DNA of 46,262 bases from Saccharothrix sp. NRRL B-16348 (GTDB lineage: Bacteria; Actinomycetota; Actinomycetes; Mycobacteriales; Pseudonocardiaceae). The number at the start of each line of letters is the position of its first letter. Within the stretch, counting starts at the first letter, position 1. The notes beneath the pieces were generated by a model. It was not told the origin of the DNA. It saw only the letters and a program-made list of their open reading frames with translations, and made no database searches. The DNA lies in the NCBI RefSeq assembly GCF_001280085.1, contig NZ_LGED01000234.1, positions 1 through 46,262 of the forward strand, read 5' to 3'. Of this stretch, positions 17,801 to 26,100 are shown one piece after another. Both the position numbers and the translations under genes were made by a program.

Positions 17801-20800
17801 TGTTGATCCACACCAAGTTGTTGCGCCCCGGCTCGCTCACGTCGACGCCGGTCCACAGACCGCGGGTTCCGACCAGCACGCCTCCGTGGTGTGGCTCGTC
17901 GCCGGTGAACTCGGCGACGGCGCGCGCTGTGCCGAGCACGACCTGGTTGTGCACGGGCACCAGACGACTGTCCTCGGCGTGCAGCAGGCCCAGCTCGTCC
18001 GCAATTCCACCTGCGGCGTTGCGGCTCGTTGTCAGCACCATCGCGCCGTGCATCCACGGTCCAGCGCTTCCCAGGCGTTCTTCTTCCCCGTCGTCCGCGA
18101 GCCTGGTCACCTCCCTGGTGAAGCCCGCTATCTGGTGCGCGACCGTGCGCATGGCCTGTCGCGGTTGCTCCGCCCAGGAGGGGAAGTCGGACAACGCCAC
18201 CAGACGGGCCTGGGTTCGGTAGTCGAAGGGACCGGCCAGTTCCAGGACGTCCGCGTCGGGCAGTCCGAGTCGAGCGCGGGTGTAGGCCCACCGGTCCGCT
18301 CCCGGTGTCGCGACCGTCAGGGTTGCCGAGAGCAGCGCCGTCCGCTTGAACGACGACAGGAAGCTCTGCCATGTCGGGTCGTTCGGCAGCTCGATCGGAC
18401 TTGCGGCGACGCGGACCCGGTAGTAGGCGAGGCCGCGACGATCGAGCTGGCCGGTCTCCGCCGCGAAGACGACGCGGTCCGGAACCACCGGGGACGCCTC
18501 GACCCCAGGCAGACCGACGATGGTCAGCTGCACCGCGTCGACCTCGTCGGTCGCGCTGTCCTCGGCTTCGTCCAAGTCCGCGTCCGGGGCGTCGGAGCCA
18601 CCGGGAGAATCCTGCGGTTCCCGGTGGTGGCCGAGGTCGGCGGGGAGCAGCCCGAGCAACGTGTCTTGGAGCTGTTCTGCGTTACCGCGCAGTGAGGACA
18701 ACCGCTGGAGGGCGGCGGAGATCCTCTGGAGGTCGAAGACATCGACGACGGTCCTGGCCACGTCGACCAGGTCACGGAGGCGGGCGAGCACCCGTCCGGA
18801 TTGCCCGACGAACTCACCCATGATCCGCCCCACGACACGTGCGTCGCGCGCCGCCTTCTCACCGGTGTGGGGACTGGCCAGGGTGAGCGTGCGACTGCCG
18901 ATCTGCGACTGCCCGGCTCGGGTGTCCATGATCCGGGACAGGGTCCGGCGCAGCCGCCCTTCTCCCCACCACTGGAACAGCTCCGCCAGTGCGGTTTCGG
19001 TCGGTGCGGTGAGCTGGGGCTGGTGCAGGTCGACGAGGAGGTGCTTGAGGGAGGCGAGTACGTCGTCGACGTCGTCGGCGGTCAGTTCGGCGGACAGTGC
19101 GTCCGTCGCGGCGTTCTCCAGCGCGTGCGCCTCGTCCGCGATGAGCGGCGTGGCGTCGGCGCGTGATGACAGCTCCTCCCAGTGCGTCAGCAGGAGTGCA
19201 TGGTTGGCGATGACGAGCCGGTGCGCGGACAGGGCTTCCCACACCTCGTCGGTGTGCGCGGCGAGTGGTGTGCTCTTCGGGTCGCGCCACTCGCCGTGAG
19301 CGGACTGGCTGAGGCTGGCAGCCCACACTGGCAGTGATGAACCGCAGTAGGCCTGGAAGAACGTCGGGAGGTCGACGGGATCGGTGCTGTGCGCAGCCCA
19401 GCGGTAGGTCTTGCTGCGTTCCGGGTGGACGAGGCGGAGAAGGACGAAGACGAGCAGCTCACGGAAGCGGGTGAACTCGGCGAAGCGAACAGGTTGCCCG
19501 GCGCCTTCCGCATCGGTACTGGTGGCGTCGGCGAGGGTGTGGACCAGTCCGCGCAGGCTCAGCCGGTTGCTCGAGCCCTTGACCACGTCGGTGGTCTCCA
19601 GGAGACCTCCGATCTTCTTCGCCAGCTTGGCCAGCTCGTTCGCGAGCTGGCTCTGCAACTGCTTGGTGTGGGTGGAGATGATTGCGCGGTGCTCCGGATC
19701 GGTCGCGAGCCAGTTGAGGGCCGCGGCCAACGCCGAGAGGCTCTTGCCCGTGCCGGTGGGTGCTTCCACGAGAACCGGACGGCCCGCATGCGCGGCATCC
19801 GTGATGGCCTGGGCGACCTGTTCCTGCGCAGGGCGGGGTTCCATCCGGCGCTCGTGCAGCACTTGGGCCAATGCCGAAGGGGTGATGCCGTGCTGGTGGT
19901 CGATCAGGCCGGCGGGCACCACGAGTGGCCTCCGCACAGCTCCACGTCGGGGGTGTTGTTCTGCGAGCAGGATGTTCAGCAGCTCACTGATCTCGGCCAC
20001 ACCGGGGCGCCCGCCGGTCCTCGGTGGGGCGGGGAGGAGCGCGAAGACGAGTCGCCACGCCGGGCTGTCCTTGCCGATCAGCAGAAGCAGGTCCAGCAAT
20101 CGTGGATCGAGTTCCACGACCTTACGAGCGCAGGCAGCCAGGAGGTCGGCGAGCAGAGCGGCGTCGTCCAGCGCGTCGTGGGCCACGCCGCGGCGTTCGA
20201 TCCCGATCGCGTCGGCGAGCTGGGCCAACTGGTGGCTGCGCGCAGTGGGCCACAGGCAGTTCGCCAAGTACAGGCCATCCACGCGTGCCGCGTCGAGCGG
20301 CTTGAGGTTCGTCGACGCGAACGCCTCGTCCAGAACAGGAAAGTCGAGCTGTTCGCCGTTGTAGGCGACCAGGACGTCAGCGCCTTCCGCCCACTGCGCA
20401 AATTGGGATAGCGCGTTTTCGGCTGGGATCGCCTCGACGGCGTGCCGCGCCCGGCGGCGGGGTGGCACCTCGTGGCCGTCGGACAACTCCAAGAACCTCT
20501 CGAAACTACGACCTTCTGCCACCCAGTCGACATCGTCGCCGGTCTTCACCGCGCCGATCTGCCAGATCTGTCGTGTCAGTGCTCCGCCGTCATCGATCTT
20601 GGCGCGGACAGAGGTCTCCAGATCGACCACGACAACGCGCACAGCGGCGTTCTTGTGCCCACGAGACGACTGCGCCTGATGCTCGGGCTCAGCGCTCGTG
20701 TTTACGGTCGAGGCCGAGATAGAGGGCTGCGGCTCGTGTGCGGCTCCAGGGGCTCTCAGCAGGGTGAAGCTGCCATCTGGCTCCACGAGCAGCTCACCAG

Positions 20801-20939
20801 CTTCGCTCGCTCGGCGCAGCATGGCCCGGGCCGCCTTGGGGACCGAGGGAACGTGCGCCTTGGCGAGAACGCCGCAAACGTCTTCCAGCCTTCCTCGCAC
20901 CAGCCCCGCCTTGCGAAGCAGTCCCGTCAAGCGCGTCAC
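14889..20939 (-). CDS. DEDDh exonuclease - DinG/XPD-like helicase - RecQ helicase fusion
   Basis: About 2016 residues (GTG 20939; TTG 20942 also possible). Residues ~1-60 look like a winged helix. Residues ~100-275 are a DnaQ-type 3'-5' exonuclease with all five acidic/His positions visible: DLE in VVVVDLETS, the D of YNGEQLDFPVLDE, and H and D in AHDALDDAALLADLL. Residues ~365-1110 form a superfamily 2 helicase of DinG/XPD type: APTGTGKS (~394), ADEAHALENA (~602), WTGVD (~1030) and QAVGRLIR (~1099). Residues ~1240-1870 form a RecQ helicase: LLPTGYGKSYCYQLPA (~1264), AIDEAHTYVQWGEDFRPS (~1375), QQLGRGGRD (~1588) and a RecQ-type zinc-binding cysteine set (~1850-1870, ending CSVCA). The DinG part shows only one cysteine where XPD/DinG enzymes carry four Fe-S ligands. 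It should unwind and trim DNA; it heads a four-gene operon. Confidence 0.9.
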   Translation of the reverse strand: MTRLTGLLRKAGLVRGRLEDVCGVLAKAHVPSVPKAARAMLRRASEAGELLVEPDGSFTLLRAPGAAHEPQPSISASTVNTSAEPEHQAQSSRGHKNAAVRVVVVDLETSVRAKIDDGGALTRQIWQIGAVKTGDDVDWVAEGRSFERFLELSDGHEVPPRRRARHAVEAIPAENALSQFAQWAEGADVLVAYNGEQLDFPVLDEAFASTNLKPLDAARVDGLYLANCLWPTARSHQLAQLADAIGIERRGVAHDALDDAALLADLLAACARKVVELDPRLLDLLLLIGKDSPAWRLVFALLPAPPRTGGRPGVAEISELLNILLAEQHPRRGAVRRPLVVPAGLIDHQHGITPSALAQVLHERRMEPRPAQEQVAQAITDAAHAGRPVLVEAPTGTGKSLSALAAALNWLATDPEHRAIISTHTKQLQSQLANELAKLAKKIGGLLETTDVVKGSSNRLSLRGLVHTLADATSTDAEGAGQPVRFAEFTRFRELLVFVLLRLVHPERSKTYRWAAHSTDPVDLPTFFQAYCGSSLPVWAASLSQSAHGEWRDPKSTPLAAHTDEVWEALSAHRLVIANHALLLTHWEELSSRADATPLIADEAHALENAATDALSAELTADDVDDVLASLKHLLVDLHQPQLTAPTETALAELFQWWGEGRLRRTLSRIMDTRAGQSQIGSRTLTLASPHTGEKAARDARVVGRIMGEFVGQSGRVLARLRDLVDVARTVVDVFDLQRISAALQRLSSLRGNAEQLQDTLLGLLPADLGHHREPQDSPGGSDAPDADLDEAEDSATDEVDAVQLTIVGLPGVEASPVVPDRVVFAAETGQLDRRGLAYYRVRVAASPIELPNDPTWQSFLSSFKRTALLSATLTVATPGADRWAYTRARLGLPDADVLELAGPFDYRTQARLVALSDFPSWAEQPRQAMRTVAHQIAGFTREVTRLADDGEEERLGSAGPWMHGAMVLTTSRNAAGGIADELGLLHAEDSRLVPVHNQVVLGTARAVAEFTGDEPHHGGVLVGTRGLWTGVDVSEPGRNNLVWINKLPFSVFTDPVIAARRESVRRAAEEQGLDDPDQHANATYYLPLAALDLRQAVGRLIRNHLGRGVVVISDRKLAGDLPLRRLYRQVFLGSLDEGLLLPDPDTGEPAGGNVVTMRQAWARIWPFLAEAGVLPRNRVAELTTTRALDKHTLLPATLAIRALELTEEEVSAHRLAGTLEAEVVRRCEQVASLLAGEPRTLKEQQRDVIKAVAGGRDSLALLPTGYGKSYCYQLPALVLPGVTVVVSPLISLMHDQALGLNHTIGGAVRALVASLPESVSRTGRTEVVEALSGDTRHGIKIVYVSPERLAQARFRQALQRGVSSGALRRVAIDEAHTYVQWGEDFRPSFRRAGALLRELRAMAGPGELVLQALTATATPTIENTLREEVLIGLVPGADSAAVGSPSDLVVVRANPIRPELTLGRRAIRNGSRRSMAALAEQIVDAESGHTIVYCLTVRQTDWLHAHLRDHLDGRPVLLRKFHGRLAEIDKAAVSLEFKEAGRVQDGAARMVVVATSAFGLGVDRDDVRTVFCASPPTDLAALYQQLGRGGRDVAGKEPDQLEVTTHALAYATSRTLGTAEWMAQLDLDPALLRRFGITVLRIARTGRLDVRSVVRHLLEQDVDGGVLSPAQARETRLVQEWTVGITRAVAALADLGVVLDGGDVPAIVSVRPGTRLPEEGLAQAVVNAVMRMPLRESDVSQAVAPLEALRGYLLADHACAHNGIAEAVPGLAELWLVLCDLHDSAALDVSQRPNDRMLIAVRLAERTLVNEAEPVLPVAYAARVQGKIARARAEADHLHRFFGRERTCLNVRLAQYFNVEVPDGCCATDRVRCSVCAGAEGGPGTVEGTPLNALVHGSTRPAPVDSATRAARLDASVARLLAAAFRGLTARRITSVLTGKDREWVARLSTYRPLPRWLREVPQFGAHPDVTGREVDLAIDRLVAAGTAVREQQLARTTTNSTRGARGGQSRRGRA

Positions 20940-20942
20940 CAA

Positions 20943-21309
20943 GTGGGTTCAGCCAGCCCTTCGTTCAGATTTGCAGGGGGTAACTGGTAAGTGACTCAAA
21001 TGAACAGAGCGGCCATGAAAGAACGCATGAATCGTGACCGCGCAACTCACAACCGCGCCTGCCTTCCTCAAAGCACCGTCACTCGGTAGAGGTGGGTACA
21101 CCTACGGTGGAACCGGGGTGTGTGCGAATGATCGTGAACCCTGTGCTGGTCGTTACCTTCAGTCGAAAGTGGTCAGTAAAAACCACCCGAATGGCCCATT
21201 TGGGCCTCAGGTTTGACGCGATTGCGCTAAGATCGTGTCTCGCGTGGCGTTGAGCGACATGTCCTGATCTGGGTCGTGGTTGGTCGGTTGTCGTTGCGGT
21301 GGTGCCCGA
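20943..21309. other. gap upstream of the helicase operon
   Basis: No convincing gene is seen on either strand. The stretch is less GC-rich than the flanks, especially 20950-21060, as expected for the promoter of the minus-strand helicase operon starting at 20939, but I could not settle on -10/-35 boxes. A short open frame (21034-21216, plus) lacks a good ribosome-binding site and looks fortuitous. The right part merges into transposase debris. Confidence 0.5.
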
Positions 21310-21314
21310 CGAAC

Positions 21315-21622
21315 TGTGCGCCTGAGCTGAGGCGTTGATCCCGAAGTTGAGGGCGCGTCCGCAGGATGGTGGTCCGGTGCTGGTGAACGACCGGACGGTG
21401 GTCGCCGCGATCGTCTACGTGCTGCCCAGCGGGTGTGGGTGGCGGGAGTTGCCGCCGTCATTGGGGCGAGCGTGCCGACCGCACACCGCCAGCTCACCGA
21501 ACGGACCATGGCAGCGTCGTGACGACGGCTGCACCAGGCCGTGCTGGATGAGCTCGCCACCGATGGCGAGATCGACTGGCAGCGAGCGGACCTGGACGCC
21601 CAGCAGAGCTTTGTTAAGTGCT
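21315..21622 (+). pseudogene. IS5-like transposase fragment
   Basis: The plus strand encodes LVNDRTVVAAIVYVLPSGCG followed by WRELPPS, the hallmark N-terminal region of IS5-group transposases (the DDRxVLAAIVYVLTSGCAWR type). In shifted frames it continues as ASVPTAHRQLTER and then RLHQAVLDELATDGEIDW. The catalytic DDE region is absent: the sequence breaks off near 21620. At least two frame changes and the truncation make this a dead remnant. It lies between the Wadjet operon and the exonuclease-helicase operon. Confidence 0.6.
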
Positions 21623-21870
21623 GTTGACCTGCGGTTGGGTGGTTGTGGGCCGTACAGGTTCGCGGCAGGTGCGACAGACGCCGGTCCAGGCCGCGAGTAA
21701 GTGCTGGAGTTCGCGCAGGGCGGCGTGGAGGATCAGACCTGCGCAAGGCTTGGGGTGCGACGCAGCCGGGTGCAGATGGCTTGCGCGACGGAGGCGAGGG
21801 TGACGTGGCGGTGCCAGCCCAGCCAGGGACATCCGTCGAAGTGGTCCAGGCCGAGGCCGTCTTGAGTTCG
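21614..21870 (-). pseudogene. IS701-like transposase, C-terminal fragment
   Basis: Reading leftwards from about 21870, one frame gives GLGLDHFDGCPWLGWHRHVT, followed by LASVAQAICTRLR, the C-terminal catalytic region of IS701-group transposases (LGLDHFEGRSWxGWHHH-type motif). After a frame change near 21735 another frame gives LRELQHLLAAWTGVCRTCRE, the usual C-terminal end of the same proteins. No upstream part of the transposase is present, because the Wadjet jetD reading frame begins directly to the right. This is a truncated, frameshifted remnant abutting the IS5-like fragment. Confidence 0.6.
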
Positions 21871-21890
21871 CGGTAGTGGTGTAAGCACCG

Positions 21891-23181
21891 TCACCGGTTC
21901 AAGTCGTCGAGCAGCAGTGCCAAGACCGCCTCTTCGTGCACCGCGACCTGGTGCTCGCGCATCGCCTCGGCCAGTCCGGGGCTCCACGGTGTGTCTGGTA
22001 CCGGGCCGCCGAGCGGAAGACGAGCCGAAACGACCGCGTCGAGGTAGTCGCCGGCCGAGTAGCGCCATGGCCGCACGCCCCGGTCGAACAGGCGCTTGGC
22101 CATGCGAATACCTGCGACGTCGAAGTCGCCGTGGTACCTCACGGTGACGCCATCGGCGATGAGCCGGTCCAGCGCATACAGCGCCACGGTGGCGGGGTTG
22201 CCCGAGGTGCACAACAACGGCGTCGACGTGCCCGCCCGTGCTGCCGCCTGGAGGACCTGGGGGTTCTCGCAGGCGAACACGTCCTGCCCGGCGACCGCCC
22301 ACGGGCGTTCCGCAGCGGCGCGCCACTCCTGCACCGTCACGTGGGTGACCAGACCGAGGTCGGCACGGGCACGCATTACCACCGACCACGGGTCGTCGCC
22401 CGGTGGGCGCACCGCCCACGTCAAACAGGGTGCCCGACACCGCGTCGGGGCTGACTCCCACCGCACTCCACAGGTCCCGGCGCGCGGCGGCGGTCGTAGG
22501 GAAGGGCGTCCCGGTCGCAGCGGCGAGCGCGCGGAGGACCACGGCGGCGGTCACCTGCCCGTTGTCCAGCGCGTGGGCGTCCCCGCACACGGCGCCGGCC
22601 AGTTCGGCGAGTTCGAAGGCCGACTCGACGGGAACCGCGTCCGCCACGGCGCCCGGCGTGCGGGTCACCAGCGGCACGATCCGGGCCAGTGTCCGCAACA
22701 CCGCCGTCGCATGCCGGATCACGGTTTCGGCTTCGTCGCCCGCACGGATGAGCAGTCCTGTGCGGCGTAGTCCGTCCCGCCACGTGGGTACCCATGGCGC
22801 GGCGTCCAGTCCGGATTCGGCTACGACGCGCTCCCAGAACGCCCACAGGTCGACCTTCGTCACCTCACGCGCCCTGCTCGCCGCTTTCCGGTCCACGAGC
22901 GGGCTGCCGGTCAGTTCCGCGACCACGGTGATCAGCCCGTGGCCGATCGCCGAAGCCCTGAGCGCGGCATCCAGCTCGGCCAACCGGACCCTGCCCCGCC
23001 CTTGGGACACGGTGCGTCCGAGCAGCCCGGACAGGGTTTCGGCCGCCTGGTAGTCCAGGTCCACGACGATGACTCCGGTCGACGAGAGCCCGTTGCCCTC
23101 CAGGCGTTTTCGTACCAAGCGCCACAACGGCTCCAGACCGGCCAGGTAGTCGCGGGCCGGTGCCGGGATGTAATCGGCCAC
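21891..23181 (-). pseudogene. jetD: Wadjet type II JetD (TIGR02679/toprim-like), one-base frameshift
   Basis: GTG 23181 follows the jetC stop by three bases. The first frame runs through the N-terminal part of the family (ARDYLAGLEPLWRLVRKRLE onwards) to SGTLFDVGG near 22414. There one extra G (GGCGGTGCG instead of GGCGTGCG) shifts it out of frame. The correct continuation lies one frame over: RPPGDDPWSVVMRARADLGL, then a toprim-like domain with the glutamate of FACENPQVLQ and the D-x-D of RYHGDFDVAGIRMAKR, ending LLLDDLNR at 21891. JetD is the plasmid-DNA nuclease of Wadjet, related to the toprim part of topoisomerase VI/Spo11. All catalytic motifs survive on the two sides, so the break is either recent or a sequence error. 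Confidence 0.85.
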
Positions 23182-23184
23182 AGC

Positions 23185-26100
23185 TCAGCCCGTCGATCGC
23201 AGGTAGTGCCGGTTGCGGCCGTCCCAGTGCACGTGGGTGGCGGCTGCCGCGGTTCCCTCGGCTCGGCGGATCTCGTAGACGTCGACACTGGGAACCTGCG
23301 GGTAGGCACCCCACAGCGCGTGGCCGGTCATGCAGAAGTCGACGTCCATGCGTACGAGCAGGCCCATCAACTCGGCGATGGTCCGGTCGTCGACCTTGGC
23401 GAACGCGTCGTCGAGCAGGATCAGGCGCAGCGCGCTGCCCGTGTCGGGCAGGCCGGACAGGTACGCGTCTGCGGCGGCGAAGAGCGCGACGTAGGAGACG
23501 AAGCGGGTCTCGCCCTGGGAGAGCTTCGCCCGTCGGCTGATCTTGCGGACCTGCCCGGGTTCCGGGCCGGTGATCGACACCTCCACGCTGTGCCACTGCC
23601 GGTAGTCCAGTGCCGTGCGCAAGTGTTCGCCGTACCCAGCATCGGCGTCCTTCTCGAACCGCTCGTCGACGCGGTCCTTGAGGAGCCGGATGAGCTCGTC
23701 AGTGTGTTCCGCCGGGCGCACGGCGGCGCTGGCCGCGACCAGTTCGCGGATGCGCGCGATGGGACTGTCCTTGGGCTCGACCAGTTCCCAGCGCGGCCGC
23801 ACGCCGATCCCGTGGCTGGTCCTGATGTTCGTGAGGCTGGTGTTCATCGCGCGCACCAGATCCTCTGCCTGGATCAGCCTGCGCCGGAGTTCCTCACCCA
23901 CACCGCCGATGACGAAGTCGGTGAACACGCGGTGCTCGCGGTCGGTCAGCGCCGCTGCGGCGCCCGCGGCTTGCTCGCGCAGCCGCGCCGCGGCGACGGC
24001 CACGTGCTGTCGGCCCATCGCGTCGGTGAGGTCCACCAACCACATGCCTTCGTCGATGGTCTGGGTGAGGTCGAAGGTGTTGGCCAGATTGCCGCCGACC
24101 GCCCGCAGTGAACGCATCAGGCCGTTCTCGTCGATCGCCTGCCCCTTGCGGTCCAGCACTTGCTGCACGGTGGTGACGAGCCGCTCCACACCCGGACCCG
24201 TCGGTGCACCGGACGACGTGCACAGCGTGAGCAGATCCGCCGCCGCGGTCCCCGCAGCTGCATCCGCGATGCCGGGGAGGGCCACCTGCGCCGTGAGCCG
24301 CGCCAGGGCCTCACGGGTGTGTACAACGGCGTTGTCGGCTCGGGCTTTCGTGGACGTCACCGACTCTTCCGCCTTGTCGGCTTCCTTGTCCAACCGACGT
24401 TCTTTCTCTGACAGGGTGGCGACCGACGCGCGTACCCGTCGGTATTCGACTTCGGCTGCCTCCAACCGTTCGGTGACCTCGTCGGCTTCGGCTCCCAGCG
24501 AGTCGCGGAGGGTGGTGAACTTCCCGTGTTCGCCGTGCCACTCGGACCACGACTTGTGCGCGGCTGACTCGGCGTCCCGACGTAGGGCCGTGGCGTTGCC
24601 GACGGCCTTCAACGCACCCTGGTGCTCGTGGCAGCGTCGCCGGACCGAGTCGAGCCGATCGGCGAGACGGTCGCAGGTGTGCTTGGCCTGGTTCGCGCCC
24701 GCCTTGACCTCGTCGAGCTGCGCCCGGCCGGCCGGAAGCCCCAGGCGGGCGCAGCTTTCCTCGTGACCACGGCGATCAGCCGCCAACTGCTCCTGCTTGA
24801 GACGGGCGGCCTGGTGCGCCGCAGCCGCCGCGGCCTGCGACCTGCCGGCCTCCGCCGCTGCGGAACGCGCGACACTTCGCGTCCGGAGCAGGTCGTTCGT
24901 CCGTGGCGCGGTGCGTACGTGCCGGTCCAGGTCTTGGGTGACCTGGCTCAACCGCTTCCGCTCGTCGTCGCGTTCACCTGTCCGGCGGGTCAGTTCGTCG
25001 AGTTCCGCGGCGATGGCTTCGAGCCGCTCGGCCCGGGCCCGGGCGCGGGCGACGGCTCCGATGAAGCGCGGGTGGTCGACCCGGTGCTTGCCGCGCAGCG
25101 GGCCCGCGGCCCAGCTCCCGTCCACGTCGACCCACACGTGGTGCCCGGGACCGAACCCGATCCTGGAGAGGACCGAGGTGACGGCCTGCTCGGGCAGCAG
25201 ACCGGCCGGGTCGGGCAGGAGCACGTCCCTGAGGGAACGGGGAGCGACTGCGGCCTCAGCGGTCAGCAGGATCTCGCCGTTGTCGGCTCGCACCGAACTG
25301 TCACCACTGACCGAGGCGGACAGCATCCCGGCTGACATCAGCGCGGCCTCGACGCCGGCTCGTTCGTGGTCGGCCAGCTCTGCGGAGAACTCGACCAGCC
25401 GCCACAGGGGCACCGCGCCGACGGGCGTGCCGCGCACCCATGGTGCGACGGGTGGCTCCGGGTCGCGTTGTGCGCGCAGCTCCGACTGCTCCAACCGCAG
25501 CTTGCGCGCGGCCTCGTCGTCCGCGCGTTGTTCCTGCTTCAGCTCGGCGAGCTGGTCGGCGACGGCGGCACGCGCGCGTACTGCGGCGTCGGTCGCAACG
25601 TGGCCCAGGGGAGCGAGGTCGTCGTCCGTGCGCTCGCCCACCATGGCGTCCGCGTCGACCAGGAGCGGCCCCACCGCGGTCTCCCGCCAGGAAACGTCAC
25701 CGAAGAGCTTCCGGCTCTGCTCGCCGGAGGTCCACGTCCTCCACTCGGCGGCCAACGTCCTCGCGGTTCCGTCGCGTTCGTCCGCCGCGTCCTGAGCACG
25801 CTCGGCGTCCCCGATCGCACGGCTGCCGAGGTCCTCCGCGTGTTCCACCGCCTGCGTGACTTCTCGCGTGCGGGCGTCGAGCGCGGCGGCGTCCCGCTCG
25901 CGCCGGGCGGCCTCACCGGCCCGCCGATCTGCGGACCGACCGGTGTCGCGAACCACCCGCACCACCTCGTCCAGCTCGTCCGGGGTGACCACGAGCCGTT
26001 GGGGCGACGGCCGCTCGACCTCGTCCACCGCGCCGTCCAGCGAAACCCGGACCGTCTCGCTGCCGCCGGGTGGCGATTCGACGGACGCGTGGATCGCTGC

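Noticed and set aside
16860..18695. A ~611-codon open frame on the plus strand opposite the exonuclease-helicase gene
   Set aside because: Arg/Gly/His-rich composition without motifs, and antisense to a frame with unmistakable helicase motifs; a GC-rich shadow.
6464..20942. Dpd (7-deazapurine DNA modification), BREX or DISARM as identity of the four-gene operon
   Set aside because: No transglycosylase, queuosine-type, methyltransferase, phosphatase-like or PLD genes are present in or beside the operon, and the DnaQ-DinG-RecQ fusion does not match their known subunits.
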